Assembly: GCA_035236585.1 (NCBI GenBank)
Contig: CP141132.1
Span: forward strand, 49,355,880-49,419,879
Length of the DNA stretch: 64,000 nucleotides
Source of the DNA: Warburgia ugandensis
Taxonomy: Eukaryota > Streptophyta > Magnoliopsida > Canellales > Canellaceae
Reading direction: 5' to 3'
The position numbers and the translations under genes were made by a program. The number at the start of each line of letters is the position of its first letter. The stretch's first letter is position 1. The notes under the pieces are model-generated. The model had not been told where the DNA came from. It made no database searches and saw nothing but the letters and a program-made list of their open reading frames with translations. Shown here piece after piece: positions 1-12,701 of the stretch.

Positions 1-1635
1 GCCACAAATTGAGCAAATGTGTGGTGTGTGAGAATTCATAATCTTCCTGAGGAGATTTTAGGATTTTATGCCACGAGAGATTGATTTGTATATTGATTTG
101 GCATCAGGCATAATGTCGTTTTCGAAAGTGCCACACAAGATGGCCTCAGCTAAACTGGATGGGTTTCAGCTACAGTAGCTATTTGATGAGGTTTATCAGA
201 CTTGGTGGGTCATTATTGGGTGCATTAATCCTCTTTATAAGAAGAGAGACAAATCCTTATTGGTATGCACAGATTTTTTATTATTTGTTGGTGGATATTG
301 AATTAAGGATTGTGACTAAGATGTCTTTAAGATAAAAAAAAAACATTTTAGAACTTGTTATGATTATTACAAGTTATGGATGATACTAATTAATGAAATT
401 AGCACACTAGCAATATGTATGGATATGATGGGCTGAATTTCTGAAGGTTACTGAGATGAGTCATGATTATGTGGTGGATGATGTTTTTATGTATTCCATG
501 ACTTAGAGGAGCACAAGAAATCTTTGTGCATTATTCTAAATGTTTGAAGGACTCATCTTTTATTGTAAAGGTATGTGAGTGTGAATTCTGGTCAAAGAAG
601 GTGAATATTCTTTACCGCGATATTCTCTATTGACAGAGAGAATGTTTATTAAGACTGTGATGAACTAGGACAGACTAAACTAGTGACTAAGGTTTATAGT
701 TTCCTTAGTCTGGTGAACTATTATCGCTAGGTTATTGAGTTCTCCAGGATAGCAGTGACATGGATATTGTGTTATATAATGTATATGAGCCTGATTTCTC
801 ACAAAGGTGTGAGGTGTGATAGTAGAGTATATTTAGCATGAAGGTATGTTCTTATGTATAATTAGCATTTGATTTATTGCTTTTACTTATGAGTGACCAA
901 TGAGGACGGCCTAAGAGGGGGACTAATGAGGGTGGGTGTGAGAGGCACTGGCAGGCTTCTAGGTGCTCACAGTATGATCATGCTTTGACTTGATCTTGAT
1001 TGGCATATGATTGCCTGATTTTGAGTTGGTATGCTTTGATTCTAATGGGCATATGATTGCCTAATATTGAGCTGGTATGCTCTGATTCTGATTAGCATAT
1101 GATTGCCTAATTTTGAGCTAGTATGCTTTGATTTTGATGGCATATGATTGCCTATTAGTAAGCTAGCATGCTCTGATTTTGTTTAGCATAGATTGCCTGT
1201 TGGTGAGCTGATATGCTCTGGTATTGATTGGCATACTTTTGCTTATTAGTGAGCTAATGTGCTCTGGAATGGGCTTGGCATGGAATTGCGTATGTATGAG
1301 CTAAGATGCTCTAGTTGTACCAATATGGTGGTTTACTTATACTAGCTCTTGGATGAGAATATGGTTTATACTAATTGTGTATATGTGGTTATAATGCATT
1401 CTAACCATATTATGAGCTATTTGAGTTTCGAATGGTTTGAAATATAGATTGGTAATATATCAATATACCTAAGTTGCTATATGAGCGGATGATGTGGCAT
1501 GGGATGGTTATTTGCATTGACTTGGGAAATTTTTAGTATGATCTGTAGATCTTGTTATATGGGGAAGCTTTAGAATTGATTGAAGAATAACATGGAAAGA
1601 ATTTCAAGGACGAAATTCCTATAAGGACGGAAGAA
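1..1635 (+). pseudogene. Degenerate Ty3/gypsy pol (RT remnant) of element A
   Basis: Translation shows scattered Ty3/gypsy reverse transcriptase motifs in shifting frames: the pre-RT segment beginning REIDLYIDLASG near 85-115, and the catalytic-site neighbourhood VVDDVFMYS near 470-500, which retains the two aspartates. A weak match to the segment after the RT palm follows near 690-740. Frames change repeatedly and stops are frequent, so nothing can be expressed. The region continues off the left edge of the window. It reads toward the LTR that begins at 1636. Just before that LTR is the usual plant Ty3 end-of-interior wording (AATTTCAAGGACGAAATTCC, 1601-1620), so this is the 3' part of one plus-strand element. 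No integrase was recognised between RT and LTR; a minisatellite lies there instead. Confidence 0.75.
1003..1320 (+). repeat. 46-bp minisatellite, about 7 copies
   Basis: The phrase GCATATGATTGCC and its variants recurs at 1003, 1049, 1095, 1140, 1186, 1231 and 1278, a period of 45-47 bp, each copy followed by a GAGCTGGTATGCTCTGATT-like half. Copies diverge gradually to the right. The array lies inside element A, between the pol remnant and its 3' LTR, where plant Ty3 elements have an untranslated spacer. Confidence 0.9.
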
Positions 1636-4493
1636 CGTAACATCCTAGAAAAATTTTAAAAAAATTTATTATTAAAGGAGGGGAACCAAATTGATGTTGG
1701 CACCCCCTCCCCACTTAATTGAACGTTGGTCTGCTCTCAAAACCTGATAATAACCTAAGAAAGGGGAGAGGGAAAGAGAGAGGAGAAGAAGGAAAAATAA
1801 AGAAAAGAGAAGGGAGGAGAGAAGGAAGAGAATGAAGAGAATGAAGGAAAGAAGAGTGTGGGAGCAGGGATTTGCACGCCAGAAAACCCACCCATGCCAA
1901 TGTTGGAGAAGAAAAAAGGGGTTTTGAGTTTGCTGAATTTTCAAGCCATTGCTGGAGAAGATGATTGTTCAAATCGATGATCAGAGTCGATCATTTTATC
2001 GAAAATGGGGAGACGACAAAAACCCCTAGGATTTTGGGGGAATCTAATGAGATATGGATAGTCGCTCAAGAAGGAAATGATGCACGTGATATGATTAGAG
2101 GATTTCACAGGAAAATGGAGGCAATCTAGAAAATCCAATCATGGAAAACACATGAAAATGCAGCTAGGAGGTAAGATTTACAAAACCCAACCCTTGATTT
2201 TTTATTTTTGGCTAAATCCATATAGCTTTATGCTAGATCTAAGTTTGTGGACAATCGAGCTGTTCATTTTCTGATTTAAACCTAAGATTAGGTAAGTAAT
2301 ACTTCATAAAGCCTGAAATTGACTGAGATCATCGATCTAAGCTAGAAATTGATCGGACAATCTCAGTCGTCGGATGGGATACTGTTTACACAGTGACTTT
2401 TTGATGTCTGATCGATGATCAGATGCCACGGATGAGTTTTGGAGCATTGAATTAGCTAGGATATGGCAAAAATTAAAAGATCTAAATGGGAATTGATTGA
2501 TAATCTGAATCGACGAATCAGATAGTAATGGAACAGGGACCTAGTGATGTCTGATCTATGATCAAGTACCACCATTACATCCCTAAACCCAAATTGACAT
2601 AAGATGAGCTAATTTTCATTAATCCATTAGCACAAATGTTTAATAACATGGCGAGATCAAGATCTGACCACTTCTAGCCATCAGATTACAAATTTAAGGA
2701 ATGAACGACATATCAAGGATGATTTGACACTGATCCTCACATCTAATCAATGGCCAATCATTGACTAATGATAGATTAGAACCCTAATGGTCTTAGATGA
2801 TCCTTGATATGTAAAATGGACTAATAGCCTGGGTAGTTGAGATCAACTAAAGAACCAAGTATGAAATTGGATCCAATTAGGTGGTCCAAATTGTTTAGAA
2901 ATCTTAATTGTGTTAATTGGATAGAATTACTAAATTGATATTTAATCTAGGGTGATTAGGTGAGGATCTTTGATGAGATCAGCATAGATATTTGATGATT
3001 GGGCACAATTGAGGTGATCGATGGACGATCCGACCAAGCAGATAGCTGAATGTTATTCTAATTGACTGGTACGAGATAAGATTACTATCTTAATCATTTG
3101 ATGACTTGATTTGACAGTAATTAGATATGATTAAGCATGAGATTTATATAATAATGCCTGATCAATTGATTAAATGATAAATTACATAAGATCAGTGTGA
3201 TCTAAGCCTACTAGCTCTAAATATGCATTAACGTAATTAGGAAGAAAAATTAAATGATTATGATGGGTCCGATTAAGTATGATTTTAATTGCTAGCCAAT
3301 AGGGCAGGCCCCACCTTAAGATTTCCAGGGATGGGAATCATTGGACTGTCTTATACGCAATGTAATGAAATGCAAAAACATAATATTATGTGATTAAGAA
3401 TCCAGGTTAAATAAAGTGGATTCTGAGTATGATTGGATGTGTTATGTATCTAGGTATGAGTATTGAGGTGAATGACCTAGACTGGAGTCTTATCGAGACT
3501 TGAGAGGTACAGACTAGTTGTTCTTCGTCTAAGGTAGGTGATTACATTTGGAATTTTTCCTTGATTACATGATCATGACTTCTCACTTGAAATTCATGAG
3601 GCATGTGTTTTACGCCTTATCATGTCTATTAAAACATGTTTATTACTTCACGTTTGATAGCATGACAATTGATTATACAATTATCTATGTTTTCACATGT
3701 GATGGTTTATACTTTATCATGCATTTTGATTTAGCCTGTTGAGGTTTACTTCACTTAGGAGCTTTCTATGATTTATAGCATATTTTACTGCTTTATGACA
3801 GGTGCTTCTACCCGGTGGGTACTATGCTAGGAGGGTTGTAGGGTTGGCCACCCACCCTCTAACTGTGTGATGAAAATGATTAAACACCGCCCTCGAGTGG
3901 TATAGGGCCCCCTAAGGGTCCGTTCCTCCCCCCCCATTTAGGTGTCGACGGGGAGTGGCAGTGGTTTAGATCCTAGTGTAGTTGCCACTGTAACATAGTA
4001 GCCCATACTATTATTCTATATACTCATGTGATATTTCTATGTGGGGTGAATTGGGGTAAACCGAGCCTAAGATGTGAGTGACTCCAGGGCAGATACGGGT
4101 TGCACGGGAGAGACCCAGTGTTGGTATGAGTACTCATTACTGGTGTTTGAGTGTCATGGAACACTCTTATGGCTTATTGTATGCAGTGCCCTGTTTATCA
4201 TGACATGCTTCATATTATTTTGTGGACATGAATTTTTTATATTTTTTTACAGATGCTGATTTATGTGTTGATCATGCTTCATATGTCATGATATTTTGCT
4301 TTGATATTGCTTTGTCGCCTGATTATTTCGTTCAAATTTATGAGATTCATGGGCTATACATTTTGAACGCCTGATGATTTCATTTGCCCTATAAATTATT
4401 TACTCTATTGATGCACACCATGATATTGGTACTCTTTGCAAAGTGTTTATTTCATGTTTTATTTCTCATATTCACTTACACATGCATAGCTTG

Positions 4494-4524
4494 CTGAGGC
4501 ATTGCTTTGTTTGCAATGCCTCAG
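4494..4524 (+). other. Perfect 12-bp-stem hairpin in LTR A
   Basis: CTGAGGCATTGC (4494-4505) and GCAATGCCTCAG (4513-4524) are exact reverse complements around a 7-nt T-rich loop. Equivalent but differently spelled hairpins occur near the 3' end of LTR B (29663-29693) and LTR C (34842-34860). A role in the transcript (R region, 3' end formation or packaging) is only a guess. Confidence 0.85.
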
Positions 4525-4733
4525 ATATAGAGAGTTGCAATAGGTGGATGCACTAATAGAGCAAGAAAAAGTGATGACGGTTCCTAGTGAAGACATTTCA
4601 TAGATGACAAGGTTTGTTTAAGGCCTCACTTTCGTTATTGTTTATGGAGTGTACTTTAATATAAATTGCAATGTGACTTGGAAGTGAGGATATGAATTCA
4701 TGTTGGATGTCATGGCTGTATGGAGGAACCCTG

Positions 4734-4955
4734 TGTGACGACCTAGGTTTTCCCATGCATTTTAAAATGCAATATCTAATTCATGGGGCGGGATCGATCC
4801 CTATTAGAAAACTTTTTTGGAAAACAATGCAATGCAGTAGAAAATCTTTTGTTTTAAATTCATTTTGAAAACCCCGAGTGTCATTTGCTTTCAAGATGCG
4901 TAAAGTAGTTTCGTAAAATGGATGCAAAAATAGCGAAAATGCTTGAGGCATTACA
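4734..4955 (-). mobile_element. 222-bp mini-LTR (deletion derivative of a long LTR) with 5-bp TSD
   Basis: Reads TGTGACGACC to GGCATTACA on the plus strand, so TG..CA termini, flanked by CCCTG at 4729-4733 and 4956-4960. Read on the minus strand it begins TGTAATGCC. Its plus-strand left 150 bp is clearly related to the terminal part of LTR B at 29259-29420; both share a CTTTTGTTT-like stretch followed by TTTTGAAAACCC. It is therefore an LTR reduced to its two ends that still has a clean insertion footprint. A 14-bp palindrome lies at 4757-4770. No coding potential. Confidence 0.8.
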
Positions 4956-5348
4956 CCCTGGGTACTTTGTTATGACTTGATTTTCTTGTTCACTATTGGA
5001 GTACACATTTTTATTGAAATTTGTGTTTGATTTGGATGGATGGGTGTGGAGACTGTCTCCCATGTGTCATATCTTATACTATGTTATCAGATGATTTTTG
5101 TATTGCACTTGTCATGTGCAATGGTCCAAAATACGAAGGAGACTCTATCAAATTTTAAGTAGAAATGGTATTTCATTTCACTGATTAATCCATGGTTTTG
5201 TGATTGTATGACCCCCGGGAATTTGAAATGCATGTCTTAATTGGAGCTTTGTTTTTTGTCACTTTAAAAATTAAAGTTTTTAAAAAAGGGATCCCGACTG
5301 TTTTTATAAATTGTTATTAAATTGTTGGGAAAAACCTAAGGTGTCACA

Positions 5349-5402
5349 ACCCTAAAATCCTTATTTTCTCGAGCTCACCAGTGTGACAAGTTTCCCTGGC
5401 AA

Positions 5403-5496
<94 letters not shown>

Positions 5497-5945
5497 TCTT
5501 CCTTCTCTTCTTCTTCTTCCTCTCCTTCTCCTCCTTTCCCTTCTCCCCTCTACTTTCTTCTTCTTTCTTTTTCTAGTCTGTCGAGTGTAGGAAAGACAAA
5601 CCCGACGTTGTGTTCGGTTCCGCTTAAGTGAGGGGGTGCGTGTATCAAATATAGGCCCCCCTTCATTTAAGCATTTGTTCTGGGGTTTTTTTTTTACAAA
5701 ATTGCCCCTCATAATCAAATACTTATAACTCCTCCATCCAAGCTCTGATTTATGAAAACTTAATATTGTTTGAATCATCTTTTCAAGTACTATCCAATTA
5801 TAGAGGTCTCAATGCTAGATTAAACATCTATCTAGTCTTTCACTTATAAAAATCCAAAAATATGAATTTAATATGTTCTTTTCATCCCAATTTAATATTT
5901 TCCAAGATTCACTAAAATTGAGATTTAGAAATTAAGGATGTTACA
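5349..5945 (-). mobile_element. Partial minus-strand Ty3/gypsy LTR (E), truncated by LTR A
   Basis: Read on the minus strand from 5945 it starts TGTAACATCC, like LTR A, then carries the common GGGGCAATTTTGTAAA stretch and a CACCCCCTCACTTAA segment matching LTR A near 1700-1720, then a long GA tract. It stops where LTR A ends, at 5348. The simplest reading is that element A inserted into E and that the rest of E lies left of the window. Confidence 0.65.
5408..5493. repeat. (CT)43 microsatellite inside LTR E
   Basis: Uninterrupted CT dinucleotides over 86 bp, followed by degenerate pyrimidine tract to about 5575. On the LTR sense strand this is a GA tract at the same relative place as the GA-rich leaders of LTRs A and D. 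Open reading frames across it are low-complexity artefacts. Confidence 0.98.
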
Positions 5946-6350
5946 GCTTTTTGCTTAGGGATACCTGGCAAACTTTTACTAAGGATGACCTAATGCTTTT
6001 TGCTTGGAGATACCAATAAACTTTGCATGGGATGACCTAATGCTTTTTGCCTAGGTATAGCCAACAAACTTTTCTTGGAATGACCTAGTGCGTTTTGCCT
6101 AGGAATACCCGATAAACTTTGCCTGGGATAAACTAGTGCTTTTGCCTAGGGTTAGCTACCAAACTTTGCTTAGGACGATGTAGTGCTCTTTGCCTAGGGA
6201 TAACTGGTAAACTTTTCCTAAATTGATCTAGTACCTTTTGCCTAAGCACACCTAACAAACTTTGCATAGGATCACCTAATATTGCTTTACCTCGGGATAC
6301 CTTGCCAACTTTGGTTAGGTTGACCTAGTGATGCTTTGTCTAGGTATGTG
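5946..6350. repeat. 48-bp minisatellite, 8-9 copies
   Basis: The phrase TTTGCCTAGGGATACC and its variants recurs near 5952, 6001, 6048, 6096, 6143, 6191, 6239, 6288 and 6337, a period of 47-49 bp; each unit also holds CAAACTTTGC and GATGACCTA. The array begins exactly where LTR E starts, so it occupies the interior 3' spacer of the minus-strand element, the same architecture as the 46-bp array next to LTR A. Confidence 0.9.
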
Positions 6351-6902
6351 TACTTTAATGGTTTTGATCAAATGACTTTGATTTTAATGGTTTGATCCAA
6401 TGGCTTTAATTAGATTACTTTGATTGGAGAACTCGATCTTGATGCCTTGACCATATGAATTGATCTTGATGTCATGATCCAAATGGCTCAAGAGTCATGT
6501 GGTCACATGATTTCATGTCATCCATTACTTTAATTTTTTGCTTCATTCTTTTGCATGACATGGGCCACACAATGGGAATGTAAAGGTTAGTCAAATGACC
6601 TATTTGACTGCCAAAAATTCAAACAGTTGTCTTTGTTTTGGCAAGATAGACTTCACCTTCAAAATTGTTGGTCATTTTTCCTAGGACTAGACAAGGGTTC
6701 TTATAGTGGAGTCTTTGTCACATAACATCAAGTTATGTGGCAGTCATGGGACTGGCCCTTCTTGGTGCCATCACATTATTTCAATGCCTTATTATTTTCC
6801 TTTTCGTTGTTGATTTTCTTGCTTCTTAACCTTGTCTTTTGTGTTTTTGTAACCTTTGACCTTTTAAACAAAATAGGGCTATCCTAGTTCCATTTATCAA
6901 CA
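6351..6902. other. Unassigned AT-rich sequence
   Basis: No gene, terminal repeats or protein similarity recognised. It opens with degenerate repeats of TTTGATYAAATGGCTTTGAT-like wording (6355-6480), possibly a further decayed extension of the preceding array. Confidence 0.5.
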
Positions 6903-7197
6903 TTGCTAGGGCTTTTACAACATGGTGAAGGCCATAATTGCTTAGACCAATTTGTAGCACTTCATCCGGATAGTGATTGGTGGGGCCAACTAGCCATTTC
7001 CCATGGTAGCCCTTATAGAGTGGTGGAGTTCCACCACTCACTCCTTCCACTTCAAATGGGATGACTTGGGGATTACCCTGGCTGATTTATACTTGCCAAT
7101 GGGACTCTCTTTAGGTGGGTCAGAGCTCGAGTTTGATTGTAGCAACATGCCTCCATGGCCCATTGATGTGACAGGGAATGGAGGTTGCAAGTCTTGA
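6903..7197 (+). pseudogene. Possible plant mobile domain (PMD) remnant
   Basis: Two plus-strand frames joined by a frameshift near 7005-7040 read ..CLDQFVALHPDSDWWGQL.. and then ..THSFHFKWDDLGITLADLYL... The order H-F-F followed by an acidic/glycine turn, I/L-T-L-x-D and a small hydrophobic segment with glycine resembles the conserved block of the plant mobile domain (PF10536; MAIN/MAIL proteins and the transposons that carry it). The homologous part is short, frameshifted and has no supporting neighbours. The DNA to about 9310 might be the rest of the same decayed element, but I could not read further domains. This is a family guess, not an identification. Confidence 0.35.
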
Positions 7198-10076
7198 AGT
7201 ACTTTCATAACCTCCACAAGCTGTCTTGCCTTGTTGAGTTGTGAGTGATGGACATGAGCAATGCAAAGGAGTAGGCCCAAGTGGCCTAACGTTTCTTGTT
7301 ATCAACTCTTGGGTACACATTGTTTGTCGATAATGCAAACAAGGTGTAGGTCTCCTTCATTAGAATCTGGGAGGATATCCCTAGGATGGGTAGGATGGAA
7401 TGGGCAAACACTACTTACTCAACCCTAATCGATAATCTAGCTTAGCAATGGAGGAGCCCTGTAGTTCTTATCCTACCACCCTTTTATATCTTGCTAGTGA
7501 GTCTTCTACTTTCTCCTTTCTTAATGTTGTGGGATTATGATTATGATTTTTTGACTAACTCTTACTTCCTTATAGTTTTGGATGTATGAGCACTTTCCAT
7601 CTCTTGCTCCTACTTGCTGAGATTTGACTTTTAATTTTCTAGTAGTCTATGGGTGGCATTCTTCTCACTGGATAGAGGTCTCAATAGATAAGGCGGATGA
7701 TAACATTGACTTTGCTACAAAGCGGAAGCTCTGGTGAAGCTCTCAAAAGTTGAGAAGAACAACCCAAGGCTGATTAGTGAGGTTGGAGATGATTGAGGCC
7801 AAGCACGTAAGTTTTGAAAAAACTACATTTTCCTCCATTTTGCCTTCATTGAAGCTCATTTCTTCTTATTTATTCATTGGTTGTGTGAAGACTCTAGCAT
7901 GGCAACATCTTTATTCATGAGGTTGATCCTTAGGCTTCCAACAACAATAAGGGTTAACAAGAGCATGAGTGGAGAGTAGCTAGGGCCCTGGCTTGTGATG
8001 TGGAACTCATGTGCATTTCTTTGAATCCTTTATTTAAGGCACGATTCCTTAAAGATTTACATTGTTAGTATTTTCTTGAGCAACTCCTAAGTTAGGTTCA
8101 AGATGATGGTGCAAAGTTCATTCCTCATGTTCCCATGGATCCTCCTCTTGTAGGTTTGACACCAGAGGAGTTAATGGTGTTGTAGGTTGGTTCTCCACTC
8201 AAGAACTACCTCACAGATGATATCAACTGTGCTAGTTTCTGTTCCTCTCAGCTCATGTTTTCTATGGTTCAATTTAGTTCTAAAACTTCTTCCCTTTATT
8301 AACTTGTTGATTTCTTCTTCTTCTTCTTTTTACTGAATTTTCTCTTTTTCTATTTTGAAACCTTGGCATCTACTCTGGCTTATCAAGTCTGGGGTTTTTA
8401 GGCTCCTTGTAGTAGCCATGTCACTCCTTCTTCCTCTTGGAGAACTAGGCCATTAACTTCTCCTACTTCTCTAGTTCTCGCTCATAAGCTGCAACCAGTC
8501 AAAGTGGAGAAATCCGGCTCCTTTCTTACTACTTAGGAGGGTGCCTCAAGAGTGGTAGGGAGTGGCATCTCTTCAAAAATTGGCTCCCCTCCACTTCCTC
8601 CTACGGTGATTGCAAGAGTGGTGGAGGACTTCACAAGGAGATCCCTCTTCCACCACTTTGCCCTTTAATAGCTAGGTCTTCGTGGGGTCCTGGTCTTCAT
8701 GTGGTAGGTTCCAGAAGTATCTTGTCCTTTGCTTTTTCTTTTGTTTTTTTGAACACATTCCTCACCCTCATTTTGTTGTGACAGGTGCTTGTAGGTAATT
8801 TTTATATTGTATTCATGATGTTTGAGCAAAGCCAAGAGCATGCCCTCCAACTTTAAACTTAGGTAAGAGTTTGTTAGTTATTCTTTTCTCATGTTTTATT
8901 CACCAAGAAACTTATCACTCATGTTTCTTGTTTCAGATAGTCTTGGAATTTGGTGGCCTTCAATGTAATGTGGCAGAGCTCCTAGAGAGGACTCAAGTCC
9001 TGGGGGAGACATAGAGTCAGTGACTCAATGATGAGGCTAAGTGCTAAAGATAGTTGATGACTATCAGGGGAGAGAAAGAGCCAGAAGGAGTTTGGTTGGG
9101 TGATTACTATGCAAGAAGCATCATAAAAAGAGATCGACAAGTTATGCAAGTAGTCTTCTTATGAGAGATGGAGATCCCATCCTAGATGTAGGATGCTTGA
9201 CCACTGGGAGTTGGGGGAGAGTATGTGGGAGGAGATCGGGCCACCCGAACTGGAGATGATGCCCCTAAGGATGACAAAGATGGAAGCGAGGAAGTTGACT
9301 ATAATTAAGTAGTGGCTGAAGTCTTAGAAAACTATTTATGACAATTGTGAAAACTTGAAACTTCTTTTTCTCTTTCTTTCTTTCTTTCTATGGATGTATT
9401 TATTTGATTGTGGATGCAGATATGGATGAATTTATTATTATGGTATAGATGTATTTTTTCTTCTTTTAGTATCTTGTAGATTGGTTGTTTTCTTTTGAAG
9501 AAGTTCTTATTAATTGACAAGAAAGAAACAACATTTTATTGTATGCAGCCACAACATACTTACGTCTCATGGCCACAACATTATCATGGGGTCATGTCAT
9601 GGTCATGTGGTTACATTTTTTGGATTCTCTACAACCAGTACTTTAAACACCTGCTTGTTGTCATTCGACCTTATCCAAGTCATGCAATCACATGATGTGC
9701 TAGCAGTGATGGTTTTAACTTCTTCTAATGTGCCCTATTTTTTTTGTGTGATGTGGAAATGTGCCCATTTTGCCTCTTTTGGCTCAATTTTAGCCTATAA
9801 ATGATTGTGGCTTCCTTTACATTTCCACAGGACTTGAACACTTCTTTTCAATGGCTTAGAAGATAATTTCCATCTCCATGATTTGTAAGATTGATTGAAT
9901 GACTAGTTTGAGCTAGAAATGATAAATTTTAGCCACTTTCATTTGAAATATCTTCAATCAATGCTTGATCTTCAAGTGGATTGAAATTTCATCCATGCAT
10001 GTTGTTAATTCTAGGATACAAAGGTCTGAGTCTTCATGTTTCTTTTTAGAGAACTATGTTTATTAGTTGAAGTGTT
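7198..10076. other. Unassigned AT-rich sequence, no supported gene
   Basis: Only short interrupted frames. The stretch 8930-9310 is purine-rich with many GAG/AAG triplets and could be a decayed charged C-terminal coding part, but no family was recognised. A TATA-like CCTATAAATG lies near 9795. Confidence 0.4.
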
Positions 10077-10505
10077 TTGCAATCATTTAGATGTCAAGTG
10101 TCGGGGTCCTTAGTCAAGTTTCCCCTAGATGAGTTGGGGTCCTTAGTCAAGTTTTCCCCAAATGAGTCTTTAGAAGATATGCAAGCCTCTTTTCTTAACA
10201 TTCCTTCCAATGAGCCCGAATGGTTATTAAGAGGAGAGTGTCTGAGTGTGAACAAATTCATTTCCTGCATGGACTATGTTATTCATGATATAAACTCTCT
10301 CATGTGTGATAATTCCTTCTTTCTTTATTGCTACAAACAGACTAAGAGAGGCATGGGAGATGTGCACTTAACCAAGGTGGTTGAAGAAGTGCAAGCTGGA
10401 AAATTGCTCCCTGCTTTAGTATCACCAAGACCCTTGACAATATTGACAATTTCACTACAAGAAATTTGCAAGATCATCTTTAGAGTCCCATTCTTCTCTA
10501 TATAA
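10077..10505 (+). CDS. Unrecognised 142-residue ORF, doubtful
   Basis: A continuous plus-strand frame of 142 codons from ATG to stop in AT-rich DNA where chance frames are usually shorter. The start includes a direct repeat: GGTCCTTAGTCAAGTTT occurs twice about 35 bp apart (10109-10160). No domain, signal peptide or family was recognised. It may be a remnant of a transposon ORF or a chance frame; intergenic context and lack of neighbours argue for chance or decay. Confidence 0.15.
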   Translation: MQSFRCQVSGSLVKFPLDELGSLVKFSPNESLEDMQASFLNIPSNEPEWLLRGECLSVNKFISCMDYVIHDINSLMCDNSFFLYCYKQTKRGMGDVHLTKVVEEVQAGKLLPALVSPRPLTILTISLQEICKIIFRVPFFSI

Positions 10506-11399
10506 ATATATCTCTACTTTTTTCTCATACTTTGATCCCCTTCTCTCATCTCAAAGTTTTTATCTCCAAGTGTTGCTAAGACAGTACCTTGACACGGATT
10601 TCTTTACTAGATATTGGAGGTTATCCTTTTAATGACAAGGGAGATGAGTCGTTCCATGCTCCATGAATTTGACACTCACTCGGAGTAGGAAGAAGGGAAC
10701 TATTCTCTCTCATGGGATGAAATCTTTTGTCATGGCCCATTACACGCACCATGTTAAATTTTGATACTTTGTAGGATGGCCTTCTACCACTTGCTTTTAT
10801 GTCAGATGGGGATTTGTTTAGACTATGCCAAACAATTCTAATCTCCCAAGTCTTATTGTGTCACTTCTCTACATATGGATTATCTTTCTAACTCCTAGTT
10901 GGACTCGAAAACCATTGCCACACAAGATGAGGGTGACACCTCTTTCATAAAGCCAGATGAATACTATAGGTATTGGTTATCTGGAATTTACCAATATCAT
11001 CCTTAAGACCTTGAAAAGATCATAGCTTTCTTACATGATATCCTTTTTTTCTATGAACAATGTTCGTCTACTTTCAATGATAGAACTAAGATTTTTAAGT
11101 AAATCCTTGCCTCTTTGTGCATCTTTAATGATAAGTGAAGGTAGATTTATTAACATTGTAGTATTTAGTGAAATAAACACTTTCTCATATGATCATCTAT
11201 CAAATGCCATGATTTTGAAGATCACTATTCCCCTTTTAGTGTATACTTTCTTTTTTCCTTGAGTGACATTGTACCTCCTTGCCTAGTAAGGTGTTATTAG
11301 AGATTTTTCTTGTTGAAATATGCCCAAGATCCAAAATTTTCCTTTGGCACAGTTGTTCCAGTGTTAATTTTGGCTGATTTAGTAGCCATTTTGTTGATA
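10506..11399. other. Unassigned sequence
   Basis: AT-rich, short frames only, no terminal repeats or recognisable protein similarity. Confidence 0.4.
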
Positions 11400-11900
11400 A
11401 ACTAGTTTCACTAAATTGCATTTAGTTGGCTGCACCTAGGACTCAGCCTACCTACATATGCATTTAATGAGATGATGTCTAACATATTTTAAGGAACAGA
11501 GCCTCCGTGTGATCATACATAAAACCTCTTCAATTTGCCAAGATTTATGGTTTTCATCATTTCTGTTCCATCCATTTTTTGTAGTCTAATAGTCCCCTTT
11601 AAGCATGATTTCTTAATTTAAAATGGCTTCTTCTAAGGATAGACATAAGGATGGGATCTCCATTTCTACTTGAAGCATGGCTTCCATTCTTTATAGAAGA
11701 GAGAAGGGGGTTGGTCCAGTAGATGTTTGGGTTGTGGTTTGATATGACCATAATGAATGCTATAACTTCAAATATTGTTCTTTCCTCTTTTGACCATTCT
11801 TCCTAGGATATTTTTCAAATTGTTGTTAGCTACCTCCACCACTCCATGTCTAACTGTCCAAGGAATTCATGGGATCCTTGTATAGTCCTTAATACAATAA
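11400..11900 (-). pseudogene. Possible Ty3/gypsy integrase remnant (Tat-like)
   Basis: On the minus strand, near 11870-11780, a frame reads GVVEVANNNLKNIL, resembling the integrase segment around the catalytic glutamate (pattern G-x-x-E-x-x-N-x-x-L-x-x-I-L). A downstream frame near 11700-11630 loosely resembles the later integrase region that names a target-protein contact loop. Many stops and frame changes. The similarity is weak and the limits are approximate. Confidence 0.3.

Positions 11901-12701
<801 letters not shown>

Larger units (their letters stand above)
1636..5348 (+). mobile_element. 3' LTR of plus-strand Ty3/gypsy element A (Tekay/Del-like)
   Basis: The LTR starts at CGTAACATCC (an expected TG reads CG) immediately after the end-of-interior sequence, and ends AAGGTGTCACA at 5348. 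A GA-rich leader lies at 1755-1858. A GC-richer box near 3813-3960 resembles 34321-34520 of LTR C. A terminal-region hairpin lies at 4494-4524. Net length without the mini-LTR at 4734-4955 is about 3.5 kb, in the long-LTR range typical of Tekay/Del chromoviruses. That clade call is an inference from LTR length and terminal sequence. The 5' LTR lies outside the window, so no TSD can be tested; ACCCT (5349-5353) would be its right half. Confidence 0.75.

Noticed and set aside
5344-5778. 144-codon minus-strand frame with Arg-Glu repeats
   Set aside because: Produced by translating the CT microsatellite in LTR E.
5342-5945. A complete 604-bp solo LTR reading TGTCACAACC to GATGTTACA
   Set aside because: Flanks TAAGG and GCTTT do not match, and the first bases belong to the end of LTR A. 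A truncated LTR E is the better reading.
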